NCBI RefSeq assembly: GCF_947500605.1
Contig: NZ_CANMSJ010000006.1
Span: forward strand, 1-64,000
DNA: 64,000 bases
Reading direction: 5' to 3'
From: an uncultured Lacinutrix sp.
GTDB lineage: Bacteria; Bacteroidota; Bacteroidia; Flavobacteriales; Flavobacteriaceae
The notes below the pieces were generated by a model, which saw only the letters and a program-made list of their open reading frames with translations, was not told where the DNA came from and searched no databases. Both the position numbers and the translations under genes were made by a program. This document shows, one piece after another, positions 33,011 to 43,263 of this stretch. Positions within the stretch are counted from its first letter, which is position 1; each line of letters starts with the position of its first letter.

Positions 33011-33538
33011 ATGGAAACTACAACAAAATCATCAGCAATTAATTACGGTTTATACCTCGGAGGTATTCTAGCATTAGCTACAATATTAGTATATGCTATT
33101 AAACTAGAATTATTTACAAGTGTAATTTTAGGAGTAGTTCTTTTTGTTATTACTATAACATTAGGTATTATTTCATTAATTAAATCTAAAAAAATACAAA
33201 ATGGATTTATTTCTTTTAAAGAAGCCTTTACATCGTACTTCATTACAGTACTTATTGGAATAGTAATAAGTTCATTAATTTCATTTGTAATTTTTAATTT
33301 TGTAGACCCTGAAGCTGCTGTACAACTAAAAGAATTAGCTTTAGATTCTCAAGTAGAAATGTTAAGAAACTTTAACCAACCAGAGGAGACAATTGCTCTT
33401 ATGGTAGAAGCTTCAGAAAAACAAGGGAACTTATTTTCTATTGGAAATGTATTCACTTCACTAATTGGTTATATTATCTTTTATAGTATTATAGGACTTA
33501 TAATTGCTTTAATTCTTAAAAAAACCCAGAAACAGTAG
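33011..33538 (+). CDS. DUF4199 membrane protein
   Basis: This 175-residue protein has four predicted helices. The first pair is GLYLGGILALATILVYAIKL and a second with GVVLFVITITLGIISL. Then come FISFKEAFTSYFITVLIGIV and a last helix GYIIFYSIIGLIIALILKK. The pattern KSKKIQNGFISFKEAF is typical of DUF4199 proteins, which often precede a glycosyltransferase family 2 gene in Flavobacteriia, as here (40 bp gap). Its function is unknown. Confidence 0.82.
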   Translation: METTTKSSAINYGLYLGGILALATILVYAIKLELFTSVILGVVLFVITITLGIISLIKSKKIQNGFISFKEAFTSYFITVLIGIVISSLISFVIFNFVDPEAAVQLKELALDSQVEMLRNFNQPEETIALMVEASEKQGNLFSIGNVFTSLIGYIIFYSIIGLIIALILKKTQKQ

Positions 33539-33578
33539 AATAGTTTTATATTTGAAGTAACAATTTTCAAAATAATAC

Positions 33579-34544
33579 ATGGATATATCTGTAGTCATAC
33601 CACTACTTAACGAACAAGAATCAATTACAGAATTACACGATTGGATTGCTAAAGTTATGCAATCCAATCGTTTTTCTTATGAAATACTCTTTATAGACGA
33701 TGGCTCTACAGATGGTTCTTGGAAAACTATAGACGCACTTTCTAAAACAAATGCTAACGTAAAAGGTATTCGGTTTTTAAAAAACTTTGGTAAATCTCAA
33801 GCATTACATGCTGGTTTTGAAAAAGCACAAGGTGATGTTATTGTTACAATGGATGCCGATTTACAGGATAATCCAGAAGAAATACCTTCGCTTTACAACA
33901 AGATTATTAAAGAGAATTTCGATCTTGTTTCCGGATGGAAAAAGAAACGTTACGATAATAAACTTACCAAAAACCTACCATCTAAACTCTTTAATTGGGC
34001 TGCTAGAAAAACATCTGGTGTTAAACTTAACGATTTTAATTGCGGTTTAAAAGCCTACAAAAATGTTGTTGTTAAACATATTGATGTTAATGGTGAGATG
34101 CACCGTTACATTCCTGTACTTGCTAAAAATGCTGGTTTTACAAAAATTGGAGAGCAAGTAGTACAACACCAAGCAAGAAAATACGGTGAAACAAAATTTG
34201 GTATTGAACGCTTTATTAATGGCTTTCTAGATTTAATTACCATTTGGTTTATCTCTCGTTTTGGCAAAAGACCAATGCATTTATTTGGTGCATTAGGTGT
34301 TATTATGTTTGCTATTGGTTTTGTGTTTTCGGTTTACTTAGGTATCGATAAACTGTTTTTTCATAAAACGGCAAGACTAATTACACAAAGACCTCAATTT
34401 TATATTGCTTTAGTAACCATGATTATTGGCACTCAATTTTTTATTGCTGGATTTTTAGGTGAAATTATTTTACGCTCGAAGCAAAATAAAAAACGTTACT
34501 TAGTTAAGGAAGAATTGAACCTAAAGACAAAAACTCCAAACTAA
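33579..34544 (+). CDS. DPM1-like glycosyltransferase, family 2
   Basis: This 321-residue protein has an N-terminal GT-A domain with DISVVIPLLNEQESI, FIDDGSTDGSW, the metal-binding DADLQDNPEEI and LNDFNCGLKAY. Two membrane helices follow near residues 230-300. It matches polyprenyl-phosphate sugar transferases (DPM1/ArnC/GtrB type), which load a lipid-linked sugar in the inner membrane. It is followed 56 bp later by a phosphosugar mutase, which suggests a sugar supply cluster. Confidence 0.9.
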   Translation: MDISVVIPLLNEQESITELHDWIAKVMQSNRFSYEILFIDDGSTDGSWKTIDALSKTNANVKGIRFLKNFGKSQALHAGFEKAQGDVIVTMDADLQDNPEEIPSLYNKIIKENFDLVSGWKKKRYDNKLTKNLPSKLFNWAARKTSGVKLNDFNCGLKAYKNVVVKHIDVNGEMHRYIPVLAKNAGFTKIGEQVVQHQARKYGETKFGIERFINGFLDLITIWFISRFGKRPMHLFGALGVIMFAIGFVFSVYLGIDKLFFHKTARLITQRPQFYIALVTMIIGTQFFIAGFLGEIILRSKQNKKRYLVKEELNLKTKTPN

Positions 34545-34600
34545 TACTCCGTTTACAACTTTTTATAATACTTACTTTTACATTCTATTAATTTACAACT

Positions 34601-36331
34601 ATGATACATATAGAACCAGAATTACTAAAGAGAGTTAATGCATGGCTAACACCTGCTTTCGATAAGGACACTCAATTACATATAAAAGATCTTATAGGTA
34701 CAAACCCTAAAGAGCTAAAAGAATCTTTTTATAAAGATTTAGAATTTGGTACTGGAGGTATGCGCGGTGTAATGGGTATTGGTACCAATAGAATTAATAA
34801 ATATACCTTAGGAAAAAACACGCAAGGCTTAAGCGATTATATGTACAAAGTGTTTCCTAACGAAACATTAAAAGTTGCAATTGCTTTCGATTGTAGACAT
34901 AATAGTAAATCTTTAGCAAAGGTTGTTGCTAATGTATTTTCGGCTAATAATATCGAAGTGTTTTTATTTGAAGACCTTCGTGCTACTCCAGAACTTTCGT
35001 TCGCTTTAAAGCACTTAAACTGCCATTGTGGTATTGTTTTAACAGCATCGCACAATCCTCCAGAATATAACGGTTATAAAGTATATTGGCAAGATGGCGG
35101 ACAATTAGTTCCACCTCAAGATGGAGAAATAATAAATGTTATTAATAAATTAGATTATGCTGAAATTAAATTTGAAGCCAACGAAAATCTAATCCATTAT
35201 ATAGGTAAAGAAGTAGATGATGTTTTTATTAATGCATCTGTTAAAAACGGAAGCTTTAATACTTCCGCGGAAGCGAGAGAAAAATTAAACATTGTATTTA
35301 CCTCACTCCATGGTACATCTATTACTGCAGTGCCAGAAACATTAAACCGTGCAGGCTACACTAATGTTAATATAGTTGAAGAACAACGCGAACCTAATGG
35401 CGATTTTCCAACTGTAGTCTCTCCAAATCCAGAAGAGCCAGAAGCTTTAAAAATGGCAATGGAATTAGCCACTAAAACAGATGCAGATATTGTAATTGGC
35501 ACAGATCCAGATTGCGATAGATTAGGTGTTGTTGTTAGAGACCTAGATAACGAGCTTGTTATTTTAAACGGAAATCAAGCGATGTTATTAATGACGGATT
35601 TCTTATTAAAACAATGGCAGAGTGAGAACAAAATTAACGGCAATCAATTTATTGCTAGTACTATTGTATCGACTCCAATGATGAGTGTTTTAGCAGAATC
35701 TTATAATGTTGAATCTAAAATTGGTTTAACCGGTTTTAAATGGATTGCTAAAATGATAAAAGACTTTCCAGAGCAAGACTTTATTGGTGGTGGTGAAGAA
35801 AGTTTCGGGTTTATGGTTGGCGATTTTGTTCGCGATAAAGATGCTGTTACCTCTACTCTACTAGCTTGCGAAATTGCGGCACAAGCAAAAGCCAAAGGCA
35901 GTAGTGTTTACCAAGAGTTAATTAAACTATATATAGATCATGGTTTATACAAGGAGCGTTTAATTTCTATTACTAAAAAAGGGATTGAAGGTGCTCAAGA
36001 GATAAAACAAATGATGGTTGATGCTCGTGAGAATCCATTGAAAAATGTAAACGGTGAAAAAATAGTTTTAATAGAAGATTATCAGTCTTCTATTGCAAAA
36101 AACATTCAAAGTCAGGAAGAATATATTTTAGATGTTCCAAAATCTAATGTTTTAATTTATTACACAGAAGATGGCAGTAAAATTGCCTTAAGACCAAGTG
36201 GTACAGAGCCTAAAATTAAATTTTACATTAGCGTAAATACAACATTAGACAATGTGTCTGCTTTTAAAACAACGGAACAACAATTGGAAAGTAAAATTGA
36301 TGCTATTTTAAAAGACATGAAATTAAAATAA
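34601..36331 (+). CDS. Phosphoglucomutase/phosphomannomutase family protein
   Basis: This 576-residue cytoplasmic enzyme interconverts hexose 1- and 6-phosphates. Active-site phosphoserine loop [16 protein letters not shown], metal loop [10 protein letters not shown], sugar-binding [13 protein letters not shown] and phosphate-binding [12 protein letters not shown] are all present and in order. The length fits the long PgcA-like bacterial form. It lies between a glycosyltransferase and a lipoprotein gene on the same strand. Confidence 0.93.
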   Translation: MIHIEPELLKRVNAWLTPAFDKDTQLHIKDLIGTNPKELKESFYKDLEFGTGGMRGVMGIGTNRINKYTLGKNTQGLSDYMYKVFPNETLKVAIAFDCRHNSKSLAKVVANVFSANNIEVFLFEDLRATPELSFALKHLNCHCGIVLTASHNPPEYNGYKVYWQDGGQLVPPQDGEIINVINKLDYAEIKFEANENLIHYIGKEVDDVFINASVKNGSFNTSAEAREKLNIVFTSLHGTSITAVPETLNRAGYTNVNIVEEQREPNGDFPTVVSPNPEEPEALKMAMELATKTDADIVIGTDPDCDRLGVVVRDLDNELVILNGNQAMLLMTDFLLKQWQSENKINGNQFIASTIVSTPMMSVLAESYNVESKIGLTGFKWIAKMIKDFPEQDFIGGGEESFGFMVGDFVRDKDAVTSTLLACEIAAQAKAKGSSVYQELIKLYIDHGLYKERLISITKKGIEGAQEIKQMMVDARENPLKNVNGEKIVLIEDYQSSIAKNIQSQEEYILDVPKSNVLIYYTEDGSKIALRPSGTEPKIKFYISVNTTLDNVSAFKTTEQQLESKIDAILKDMKLK

Positions 36332-36336
36332 TACCT

Positions 36337-37566
36337 ATGAATAATATTAAGTTTTTAAGTATTCTGTTTTTTCTACTTTTAATAACTGCCTGTAGCAAAG
36401 ATGAAACTAAACCAGTTATAACAGACCCACTTGTTGTGGACCAAGTAACAGTTAACTCTTACACTCCTACACAAGGTTATCCTGAAGAAATTGTTACTAT
36501 TTCAGGTGTAAACTTTGATGCGTCTATTACTAATAACACCGTAAGCTTTAATAATGTATTAGCAAATATTATTAATATAACAACTACCCAAATTTCAATA
36601 ACTGTACCCAATGCTCCAGCTGGAAATTATACAATTACATTAAACACAAATAATGAAAATATTACTGTTGGAAATTTTGAAATACTTGAAGATTCGAAAA
36701 TTCTTGCTTTTTCTCCATTAGGAAAATTACATGAAGTATTTACTGGTTCTGGAAGAAGTAATCTTCTTGACACTATAGATTTCGATTTTTGGAGTCAAGG
36801 AAATTTAAACTTAATCGATTTTTCTGATGACATATTATACATTACAGATTGGTCTTTATCAGAATATAGAATACTAGAATATAATATAAATACTCAATTA
36901 CTAGAAACGACAACAAATAATTATTCTAACATACCAGAATTAACCAACACAAATTTTCCTGCAATAGTAACTTCCAATTTTAACACTACTGATGGTTTAT
37001 TATATTTATTATTCGCCGGAGACGACATAGGAAATGGAAATTTTCCATACTATTTATATACATTTAATCCAGAAACAGAAGCTCTTATAAATTCTAATTT
37101 TAGTTTCGATTTGGACTTAATACGTTCAACATTTATCTCTAATAACACTTGGTATATATCATCTAACAATGGAACAGTAAAAAGCATAAATCTACAAGAC
37201 AATACAATAGTATCGCAAACTTTTAATAATCCACTACATAAAGTCTTTAAACATAACAACCAACTATACGGTTTATATAAAAACCCATCTCAAATTGAAG
37301 CTAAACTTGCGCTTATAGATTTAACAACAGGTGATTTGACAGATATTTCTAGCAATACATTAGGTTTTTTAAACCCATCTGGAAATGGATTTAAAAATAC
37401 TGAAGATAAATTTTTAGACTTTACCATTGTAGAAGATAATGATGTAAATGGATTTACAAATAACGGGATTTATACCTATGATATTTTAAATAACGAGTTG
37501 CACTCAGTTTATTTAGAAAATCAAGATTTAGGCTATGGAACTAAAATATTAAAAGAACTTAATTAG
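36337..37566 (+). CDS. IPT/TIG-domain lipoprotein
   Basis: This 409-residue protein has lipobox LLLITACSKDE (Cys at about 19). Residues 40-115 form an IPT/TIG immunoglobulin-like domain (SYTPTQGYPEEIVTISGVNF, NAPAGNYTITL). The remaining 290 residues contain repeated beta segments (LLYLLFAGDD, NGTVKSINLQDNTI) that may form a propeller. Its first codon is 5 bp after the mutase stop. It is probably a surface lipoprotein with a binding role, with no clear ligand. Confidence 0.82.
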   Translation: MNNIKFLSILFFLLLITACSKDETKPVITDPLVVDQVTVNSYTPTQGYPEEIVTISGVNFDASITNNTVSFNNVLANIINITTTQISITVPNAPAGNYTITLNTNNENITVGNFEILEDSKILAFSPLGKLHEVFTGSGRSNLLDTIDFDFWSQGNLNLIDFSDDILYITDWSLSEYRILEYNINTQLLETTTNNYSNIPELTNTNFPAIVTSNFNTTDGLLYLLFAGDDIGNGNFPYYLYTFNPETEALINSNFSFDLDLIRSTFISNNTWYISSNNGTVKSINLQDNTIVSQTFNNPLHKVFKHNNQLYGLYKNPSQIEAKLALIDLTTGDLTDISSNTLGFLNPSGNGFKNTEDKFLDFTIVEDNDVNGFTNNGIYTYDILNNELHSVYLENQDLGYGTKILKELN

Positions 37567-37628
37567 AAGAAAATAATATTGTTTCAATTACTACCCACTA
37601 TAAAGAGTAAAAAATGAAATTAAAATAA

Positions 37629-39470
37629 ATGGATAAGAACTTAAAAAAAATAATTCCTTATACAAAACCATACAGGTCTAATATTGTATGGAATATAATC
37701 TTTAATGTACTATACGCATTCTTTAGCACACTATCTTTAATTACAATGTTTCCGCTTTTAGAAGTATTATTTCAAAAGAAAACAGACGATGTAGTTGCAG
37801 TAATTAAGGAGCCTGTTTATACAGATATTTGGAATATTGGCACTTATTCTAAAGAATATTTCTTTTATCATATTTCTAGCTTACAAGAAACTTATGGTCC
37901 AGAATACTCATTATTATTAGCTGTAGGCTTAGTAATCACAACGTTTTTATTAAAAAACTTATTTAATTATTTAGCATCACTACATATGATGTTTTTAAAA
38001 AATGGTGTTTTAAGCGATTTACGAAAAACAATGTTTGCTAAAATTATTAGTTTACCTATTCCGTTTTACTCTAAACGTACTAAAGGTGATATAATGGCTA
38101 GAATGTTGGGAGACATTAGTCAGGTACAAAATTCCTTTTTTGTCATTTTAGAACTTATAGTTCGTGAACCACTTACAATTATGTTCGCCATCTATGCTAT
38201 GTTAAAAATTAGTTTAGAACTTACTTTATTTGTTTTTATTTTTATTCCAATATCAGGTTTTATAATCTCTAGAATTGGTAAAAACTTAAAATCTAAATCT
38301 ACACGAGCGCAAGAAGAATCTGGAAAATTAATTTCTATTGTCGAAGAAAGTATTACAGGTCTTAAAGTAGTTAAAAGCTATAATGCTGAATCTAATTTTA
38401 AAACAAAATTTAATAGTTCTGTAAATCGTTTATTAAAACTATCTAATAGTATTGGTAATAAAAATAATCTAGCTTCACCAATGAGTGAATTTATGGGTAT
38501 CGTTACTATTGCAACACTACTTTGGTATGGTGGAAACTTAGTACTTGTAGACAAAACTTTAGAAGGTGAATTATTCTTGGTTTATCTATTATTAGCCTAT
38601 AATATTTTAACACCTGCAAAAGCAATATCTAAAGCATCCTATTCTGTAAAAAATGGTTTGGCTGCAGCAGAACGTGTTTTCGAAATTTTAGAACAAGAAG
38701 ATACTATTGCATCTAAAACCAATGCTATTATTAAAACCGATTTTACTGATAGTATAGACGTAAATAATATCAATTTTAGATATGAAAAAGAAAACGTACT
38801 CAAAAACTTTAGTATAAAAGTGCCAAAAGGCAAAACAGTTGCTCTAGTTGGACAATCTGGAAGCGGAAAAAGTACAATAGCAAATTTACTAACACGCTTT
38901 TACGATGTAAATGAAGGTAATATTTTAATAGATAATATTAATATTAAAGACTTAGATATTCATTCTCTACGAGATTTATTAGGTCTCGTAACACAAGATT
39001 CTATCTTATTCAACGACACTATTAAAAACAACTTATTAATAGGAAAAGAAAATGCTACTGAACAACAAATAATTGAATCTTTAAAAATTGCCAACGCATG
39101 GGAGTTTATAAAAGACTTACCGGATGGTATAGAAACAAATGTAGGAGATGCAGGAAACAACTTTTCTGGTGGACAAAAACAACGTTTAAGTATCGCAAGA
39201 GCTGTTTTAAAAAATCCTCCAATCATGATTTTAGACGAAGCAACCTCAGCCTTAGACACAGAAAGCGAACGCCTAGTTCAAGTAGCTTTAGAAAACATGA
39301 TGAAAAACAGGACCTCTATTGTTATTGCGCATAGACTTTCTACTATTCAAAATGCAGATAATATAATTGTTATGAGCAGAGGAGAAATTGCAGAGCAAGG
39401 TAAACACGACGAACTTATTGCTTTAAACGGAATCTATAAAAAACTAGTAGATATGCAAAGCTTTGAGTAG
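37629..39470 (+). CDS. MsbA-like ABC exporter (membrane plus ATPase domains)
   Basis: This 613-residue half-transporter has a six-helix type 1 exporter domain to about residue 340, then a nucleotide-binding domain with Walker A GQSGSGKSTIANLL, Q-loop LVTQDSILFNDTI, signature FSGGQKQRLSIARAV, Walker B IMILDEATSALDTES and switch His in IAHRLST. It functions as a homodimer or heterodimer. Lipid or peptide export is likely. No partner gene is adjacent. A terminator follows. Confidence 0.92.
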   Translation: MDKNLKKIIPYTKPYRSNIVWNIIFNVLYAFFSTLSLITMFPLLEVLFQKKTDDVVAVIKEPVYTDIWNIGTYSKEYFFYHISSLQETYGPEYSLLLAVGLVITTFLLKNLFNYLASLHMMFLKNGVLSDLRKTMFAKIISLPIPFYSKRTKGDIMARMLGDISQVQNSFFVILELIVREPLTIMFAIYAMLKISLELTLFVFIFIPISGFIISRIGKNLKSKSTRAQEESGKLISIVEESITGLKVVKSYNAESNFKTKFNSSVNRLLKLSNSIGNKNNLASPMSEFMGIVTIATLLWYGGNLVLVDKTLEGELFLVYLLLAYNILTPAKAISKASYSVKNGLAAAERVFEILEQEDTIASKTNAIIKTDFTDSIDVNNINFRYEKENVLKNFSIKVPKGKTVALVGQSGSGKSTIANLLTRFYDVNEGNILIDNINIKDLDIHSLRDLLGLVTQDSILFNDTIKNNLLIGKENATEQQIIESLKIANAWEFIKDLPDGIETNVGDAGNNFSGGQKQRLSIARAVLKNPPIMILDEATSALDTESERLVQVALENMMKNRTSIVIAHRLSTIQNADNIIVMSRGEIAEQGKHDELIALNGIYKKLVDMQSFE

Positions 39471-39491
39471 CTTCAAGATCAACACAAATAG

Positions 39492-39523
39492 AAAAAGGAT
39501 AAACATTACGTTTATCCTTTTTT
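39492..39523 (+). terminator. Terminator after the ABC exporter gene
   Basis: AAAAAGGATAAAC-ATTAC-GTTTATCCTTTTT is a perfect stem with a following T run. The rest of 39524-39767 shows no gene, and it presumably carries the promoter of the next sigma gene. Confidence 0.85.
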
Positions 39524-39767
39524 CGTTCTATGCATAAAACATAAGTATTATTTTCTGTAATAAATTTAGGACATAAATAGTTAATATCCAAACAATTCAC
39601 ACTTTAATCGTTTAAAGACGTCTTTTAATCGGGTTTTAGAGTATCCAAACAAAATTCAATCAATATCTCTTCAAAAAACAAACTACAAAAAGAGAATATT
39701 TTTAAAAGAATATTACATTTACATTAAACCATATTAAACTTTAGAAGTCTAAAAGAAAATAGATTTA

Positions 39768-40310
39768 GTGACAACAGAAACAGAACTTATATCTCAACTA
39801 CAAGCTAAAGGCAATAAAGATGCTGCCTTTAGAGAACTTATAACGCAATATAAAGAGCGTTTGTATTGGCATATAAGAAGTATTGTAAAATCTCATGACG
39901 ATGCAGATGATGTGCTTCAAAACACATTTATTAAAGTTTATAAGAGTATTGATGGTTTTAAAGGCGATAGTAAACTCTATTCTTGGCTATATAGGATTGC
40001 AACAAACGAAGCAATTACACTAATTAACAAGAACGCAAAGCGGTTACAGATTACTAATGAAGAAGCTAAAGATTTAGCCATAAATAATATGGAATCTGAT
40101 GTTTATTTTGAAGGAGATGCTATACAGCTTAAGCTTCAAAAAGCAATTGCTACATTGCCAGAAAAGCAACAGTTAGTTTTTAATATGAAGTATTTTCAAG
40201 ACATTAAATACAAAGATATGTCTGAAATTTTAGACACTAGTGAAGGCGCATTAAAAGCTTCTTATCACATAGCAACAAAAAAAATTGAAGCCTATTTAAC
40301 TAACAATTAA
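39768..40310 (+). CDS. ECF RNA polymerase sigma factor (module A)
   Basis: This 180-residue protein starts at a GTG. Region 2 includes AFRELITQYKERLYWHIRSI, DDADDVLQNTFIKVYKSIDG and WLYRIATNEAI. Region 4 includes ATLPEKQQLVFNMKYFQDIK and KDMSEILDTSEGALKASYHI. It directs RNA polymerase to a small set of promoters. The next two genes (a one-helix membrane protein and a Spy-like secreted protein) probably form its sensing partners. The second module at 55,502-56,988 has the same gene order. Confidence 0.92.
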   Translation: MTTETELISQLQAKGNKDAAFRELITQYKERLYWHIRSIVKSHDDADDVLQNTFIKVYKSIDGFKGDSKLYSWLYRIATNEAITLINKNAKRLQITNEEAKDLAINNMESDVYFEGDAIQLKLQKAIATLPEKQQLVFNMKYFQDIKYKDMSEILDTSEGALKASYHIATKKIEAYLTNN

Positions 40311-40376
40311 ACTATTTAAGATTTTTACAGTCTTAATATTAAAGAAATAAAATTCCCACTTTTGTGAGAACGAAAT

Positions 40377-40853
40377 ATGAAAAACGAAAACTTACATAGC
40401 ATTAAAGGTTCAGGATTTAAAATTCCTCAAAATTATTTTGAAGGATTAGAAGACTCCATTTTATCTGAAGCTAAACTTAAAAATTTAGTTAGCGATTCTG
40501 GTTTTAAAACACCCGAAGGTTACTTAGATAATTTTACTGTTTCTGTAAAAAAAGAAACAAAAGTTATCTCTATTTTCTCGAAGAAAAATATATTGCTAGT
40601 TTCTAGCATTGCTGCGTCATTAGTATTATTTTTTAGTTTAAATGTTTTTAAAAATTCGCCATTATCATTTAACGATTTAGATATAACCACAGTAGACAAT
40701 TATATAATAGATGAAACTGAAACAGGTGATTTAACCACACTATTTCAAGACAACGAATTAAGTGAAACTAATTTTATAGAATACACATTAAGTGAAGAAA
40801 CGCTAGACAGTTATTTAGAAACTATAGTTGTAGACGACTTATTTTTAGAATAA
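40377..40853 (+). CDS. Probable anti-sigma factor, one-helix membrane protein
   Basis: This 158-residue protein has an N-terminal cytoplasmic part with two similar short motifs (GFKIPQNYFEGLEDSI and GFKTPEGYLDNFTVSV), one helix (ILLVSSIAASLVLFFSLNVF, about residues 70-90), and an acidic C-terminal tail. Position directly after an ECF sigma gene and topology suggest an anti-sigma factor. It lacks a recognisable zinc anti-sigma motif. Confidence 0.65.
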   Translation: MKNENLHSIKGSGFKIPQNYFEGLEDSILSEAKLKNLVSDSGFKTPEGYLDNFTVSVKKETKVISIFSKKNILLVSSIAASLVLFFSLNVFKNSPLSFNDLDITTVDNYIIDETETGDLTTLFQDNELSETNFIEYTLSEETLDSYLETIVVDDLFLE

Positions 40854-40915
40854 TTAACACACTAAGTAAACTGCTGTTATAAATGCATTTTACATGATAA
40901 AAAACACATATAAAA

Positions 40916-41365
40916 ATGAAAACATTAAAATTACTTTTTATTCCACTTTTTGCTTTACTATTCTCCATAAATAGCCATGCACAAAAGCCTGATAAAGAAA
41001 AAATAAAAGCTTTAAAAATTGCTCATATTACAGAGCAATTAGACCTAACAACAAAAGAAGCTCAAGCTTTTTGGCCAATTTATAATGCTAATGATGAAGC
41101 ACGCCACAAACTTAGAGATAACTATGCAAAGAACAAAACAGAGGAATTATGTAAGCCAGGTTCTAAAATAACAGAAGCTGAAGCTAAAGATTTATTAAAT
41201 AAAATATACGAAATAGAAGAGTCTAAATACAAAATCGAAAAAAAATATTACAACGATTTAAGTGCTATTTTATCTTCAAAAAAAATATTAACTCTTATAA
41301 ATGCCGAACGCACTTTTAGATATAAAATGATAAAAGAGTTTAAAGAAAGACATCGCAAAGATTAA
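40916..41365 (+). CDS. Spy-like secreted sensor protein next to an ECF sigma
   Basis: This 149-residue protein has a signal peptide ending INSHAQ. The mature part is charged and helical with TEQLDLTTKEAQAFWPIYNA and a basic tail KEFKERHRKD. This resembles Spy/CpxP-type periplasmic proteins and the family often annotated as sensor of ECF-type sigma factor in Bacteroidetes. It probably acts in the periplasm upstream of the anti-sigma factor. Confidence 0.7.
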   Translation: MKTLKLLFIPLFALLFSINSHAQKPDKEKIKALKIAHITEQLDLTTKEAQAFWPIYNANDEARHKLRDNYAKNKTEELCKPGSKITEAEAKDLLNKIYEIEESKYKIEKKYYNDLSAILSSKKILTLINAERTFRYKMIKEFKERHRKD

Positions 41366-41380
41366 TCTAAAATAAAGCAG

Positions 41381-41429
41381 AAATAAAACATAAAAAAACA
41401 GCCAATGGCTGTTTTTTTATGTTTTATTT
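41381..41429. terminator. Very long perfect palindromic terminator
   Basis: A 23 bp perfect stem starts AAATAAAACATAAAAAAACA at 41381 and closes through GCC-AAT-GGC, so the loop is 3 bases. It serves both convergent genes. Confidence 0.9.
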
Positions 41430-42491
41430 CTATCTAAAAGTAAGCTTTGCTATCCTTTTATTTCCTGCTGCATAAGCAACACTGTCATTTACAAAACGAA
41501 GTGTATAAAAACCTTCGTCGCTTAAATGCTTCCAAGAATCTCCTGCATCGTTAGAATAGTCTACACCTTTAAAACCTATGGCAACTAATTCTTTAGCCTC
41601 TCTTCCAGGAATATACTGTACACAACTTCTATAACTAGGATTTTGATTTTGAGCAACCAACTGCCACGTTTTACCACCATCTGCAGTTCTTATTTTATTT
41701 GCAGAACTATCTGCAGGTTTTGTATAATCTCCTCCAATAGCAAATCCGTTTTTATTATCGTAAAAATCTAAACTATACATACCTTGTGGTCCATTACCTT
41801 GTACGATTGGAGTATTAAAAACCTCCCAAGTTTCACCTTTATTTGGAGAATACAAAATACGACTTGCTCCTCCTCCAGTTGCTACCCAAGTTTCGTCTCC
41901 TACAATAGCAATATTTGTATCACTTGCTGCAAAGGCTGCTTCATCTTTTATAGCTTCTGGTAGTATATCGCAAGACAGCTTATTCCATGTGTTTCCACCA
42001 TCTCTAGTTATAATAATACTTAAACAACTATCTGTTGGATCACCAATAGCAATACCTTCTTTATCGTTCCAGAAAGCCATAGCATCGTAAAATGCTTTTT
42101 CATGGTCTTCTTGATAGACAATTGAAGTTTCGTTTTCTCCTATTTTATATAAATAAGCAGGACTTGCTATAGATAGAGCAAAACCAGCCTCACTAGTACT
42201 CGCAAAAGCTCTAAAATTTAATTTTTCATTATCATTATCTATCTCAATTGGAAAAACAATTTCGTCTTCTCCTATCATTCCTCCTTTACCTGTAGAAGTT
42301 AAGAAAAACAATCCCTCATAACCATTAACCAATTCTATAGCTCTAACATTTAAAGTAGAATCTTTAAGCAATAGACCTATCTCTACTTCGCTAATATCTC
42401 TTGGCATAAAAACAACTTCTTTTTTTACTTCATCTTTTTTACATGAAAATAATGATAGTGCTATACTTAGAGTAATTAAAAACTTTTTCAT
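41430..42491 (-). CDS. BNR/YCF48-like beta-propeller lipoprotein
   Basis: This 353-residue protein has lipobox LSLFSCKKDE (Cys at about 17). Repeats include ITRDGGNTWNKL, YSPNKGETWEVF, IRTADGGKTWQLV and YSNDAGDSWKHL, the Asp-box pattern of sialidase-type BNR repeats and of YCF48/HCF136 proteins. It probably sits in the inner leaflet of the outer membrane or on the cell surface as a binding or assembly protein. It has no ECF-type element upstream and is separated from region 3 by a terminator. Confidence 0.82.
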   Translation of the reverse strand: MKKFLITLSIALSLFSCKKDEVKKEVVFMPRDISEVEIGLLLKDSTLNVRAIELVNGYEGLFFLTSTGKGGMIGEDEIVFPIEIDNDNEKLNFRAFASTSEAGFALSIASPAYLYKIGENETSIVYQEDHEKAFYDAMAFWNDKEGIAIGDPTDSCLSIIITRDGGNTWNKLSCDILPEAIKDEAAFAASDTNIAIVGDETWVATGGGASRILYSPNKGETWEVFNTPIVQGNGPQGMYSLDFYDNKNGFAIGGDYTKPADSSANKIRTADGGKTWQLVAQNQNPSYRSCVQYIPGREAKELVAIGFKGVDYSNDAGDSWKHLSDEGFYTLRFVNDSVAYAAGNKRIAKLTFR

Positions 42492-42527
42492 TTGTTCTTT
42501 TGATTTTCTTAATTTCTATAAAAGTAA

Positions 42528-42556
42528 AAAAGCTTCACGACATAATCGTGAAGCTT
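42528..42556. terminator. Terminator after the first SCO gene
   Basis: AAAGCTTCACGA-CATAA-TCGTGAAGCTTT is a perfect stem between the SCO gene and the BNR lipoprotein gene. Confidence 0.85.
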
Positions 42557-42582
42557 TAGCAAAGGAATTTAAAAAAAAATAG

Positions 42583-43263
42583 TTAGTTCTCTTTTTTTAA
42601 AGTTTTTATATCTGTTATTAATTGCTGTACAGATGTTTTATTAAGTCCATTATAGATACCACGAATATGTTTGTTTTTATCTATAAGCACAAAGTTTTCG
42701 GTGTGTAGGAAGTCGTCTTCTGTTTTTGGCTCTCCTAAATCTTCTTCTACAAAATAGGCTTGTCTTCCTAAATCGTAAATTGTTTTACGTTCTCCAGTTA
42801 CTAAATGCCATTTACTACTATTTACATTTTTAGCAATTGCATAATCTTTTAAAGTTGCAACAGAATCTATTTTTGGAGTTACTGAGTGCGATAATAATAA
42901 AATTTCGTCATCATCTTTAAATTCTTCTTGTAAAACAGACATGTTAGCTGTCATTTTTGGGCAAATTCCTGGACAGGTTGTAAAGAAAAAATCTGCTACA
43001 TAAATTTTATCTTTAAATGTTTGAGAGGTTACTGTTTCTCCTTCTTGATTGGTTAGAGAATAGTCTGGTATTTTATGAAATTCTTTTACCTCATTACTAC
43101 CTGCATCTAACCAATGTGGAGTAAATGTTGAGTCTTCATAGAATGGCAAACTTGCTACTCTACTTGTTTTCTCTGCCTTATTGTTACAACTTACAATTAA
43201 CACGAAAACAAAAAGTAGTAAACTATAATTTTGTTGTTTGTACAACTTCTTCTTCCAATTCAT
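42583..43263 (-). CDS. SCO family (Sco1/SenC-like) lipoprotein, copy 1
   Basis: This 226-residue protein has lipobox LIVSCNNK. The thioredoxin-like domain has ADFFFTTCPGICPKMTANM with the CxxxC copper or redox site and LLSHSVTPKID. Sco proteins deliver copper to cytochrome oxidase or act as thiol reductants. It overlaps the upstream MORN-repeat gene by 41 bp and ends the operon YHYH-MORN-SCO. It is a paralog of the gene at 44893. Confidence 0.88.
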   Translation of the reverse strand: MNWKKKLYKQQNYSLLLFVFVLIVSCNNKAEKTSRVASLPFYEDSTFTPHWLDAGSNEVKEFHKIPDYSLTNQEGETVTSQTFKDKIYVADFFFTTCPGICPKMTANMSVLQEEFKDDDEILLLSHSVTPKIDSVATLKDYAIAKNVNSSKWHLVTGERKTIYDLGRQAYFVEEDLGEPKTEDDFLHTENFVLIDKNKHIRGIYNGLNKTSVQQLITDIKTLKKEN

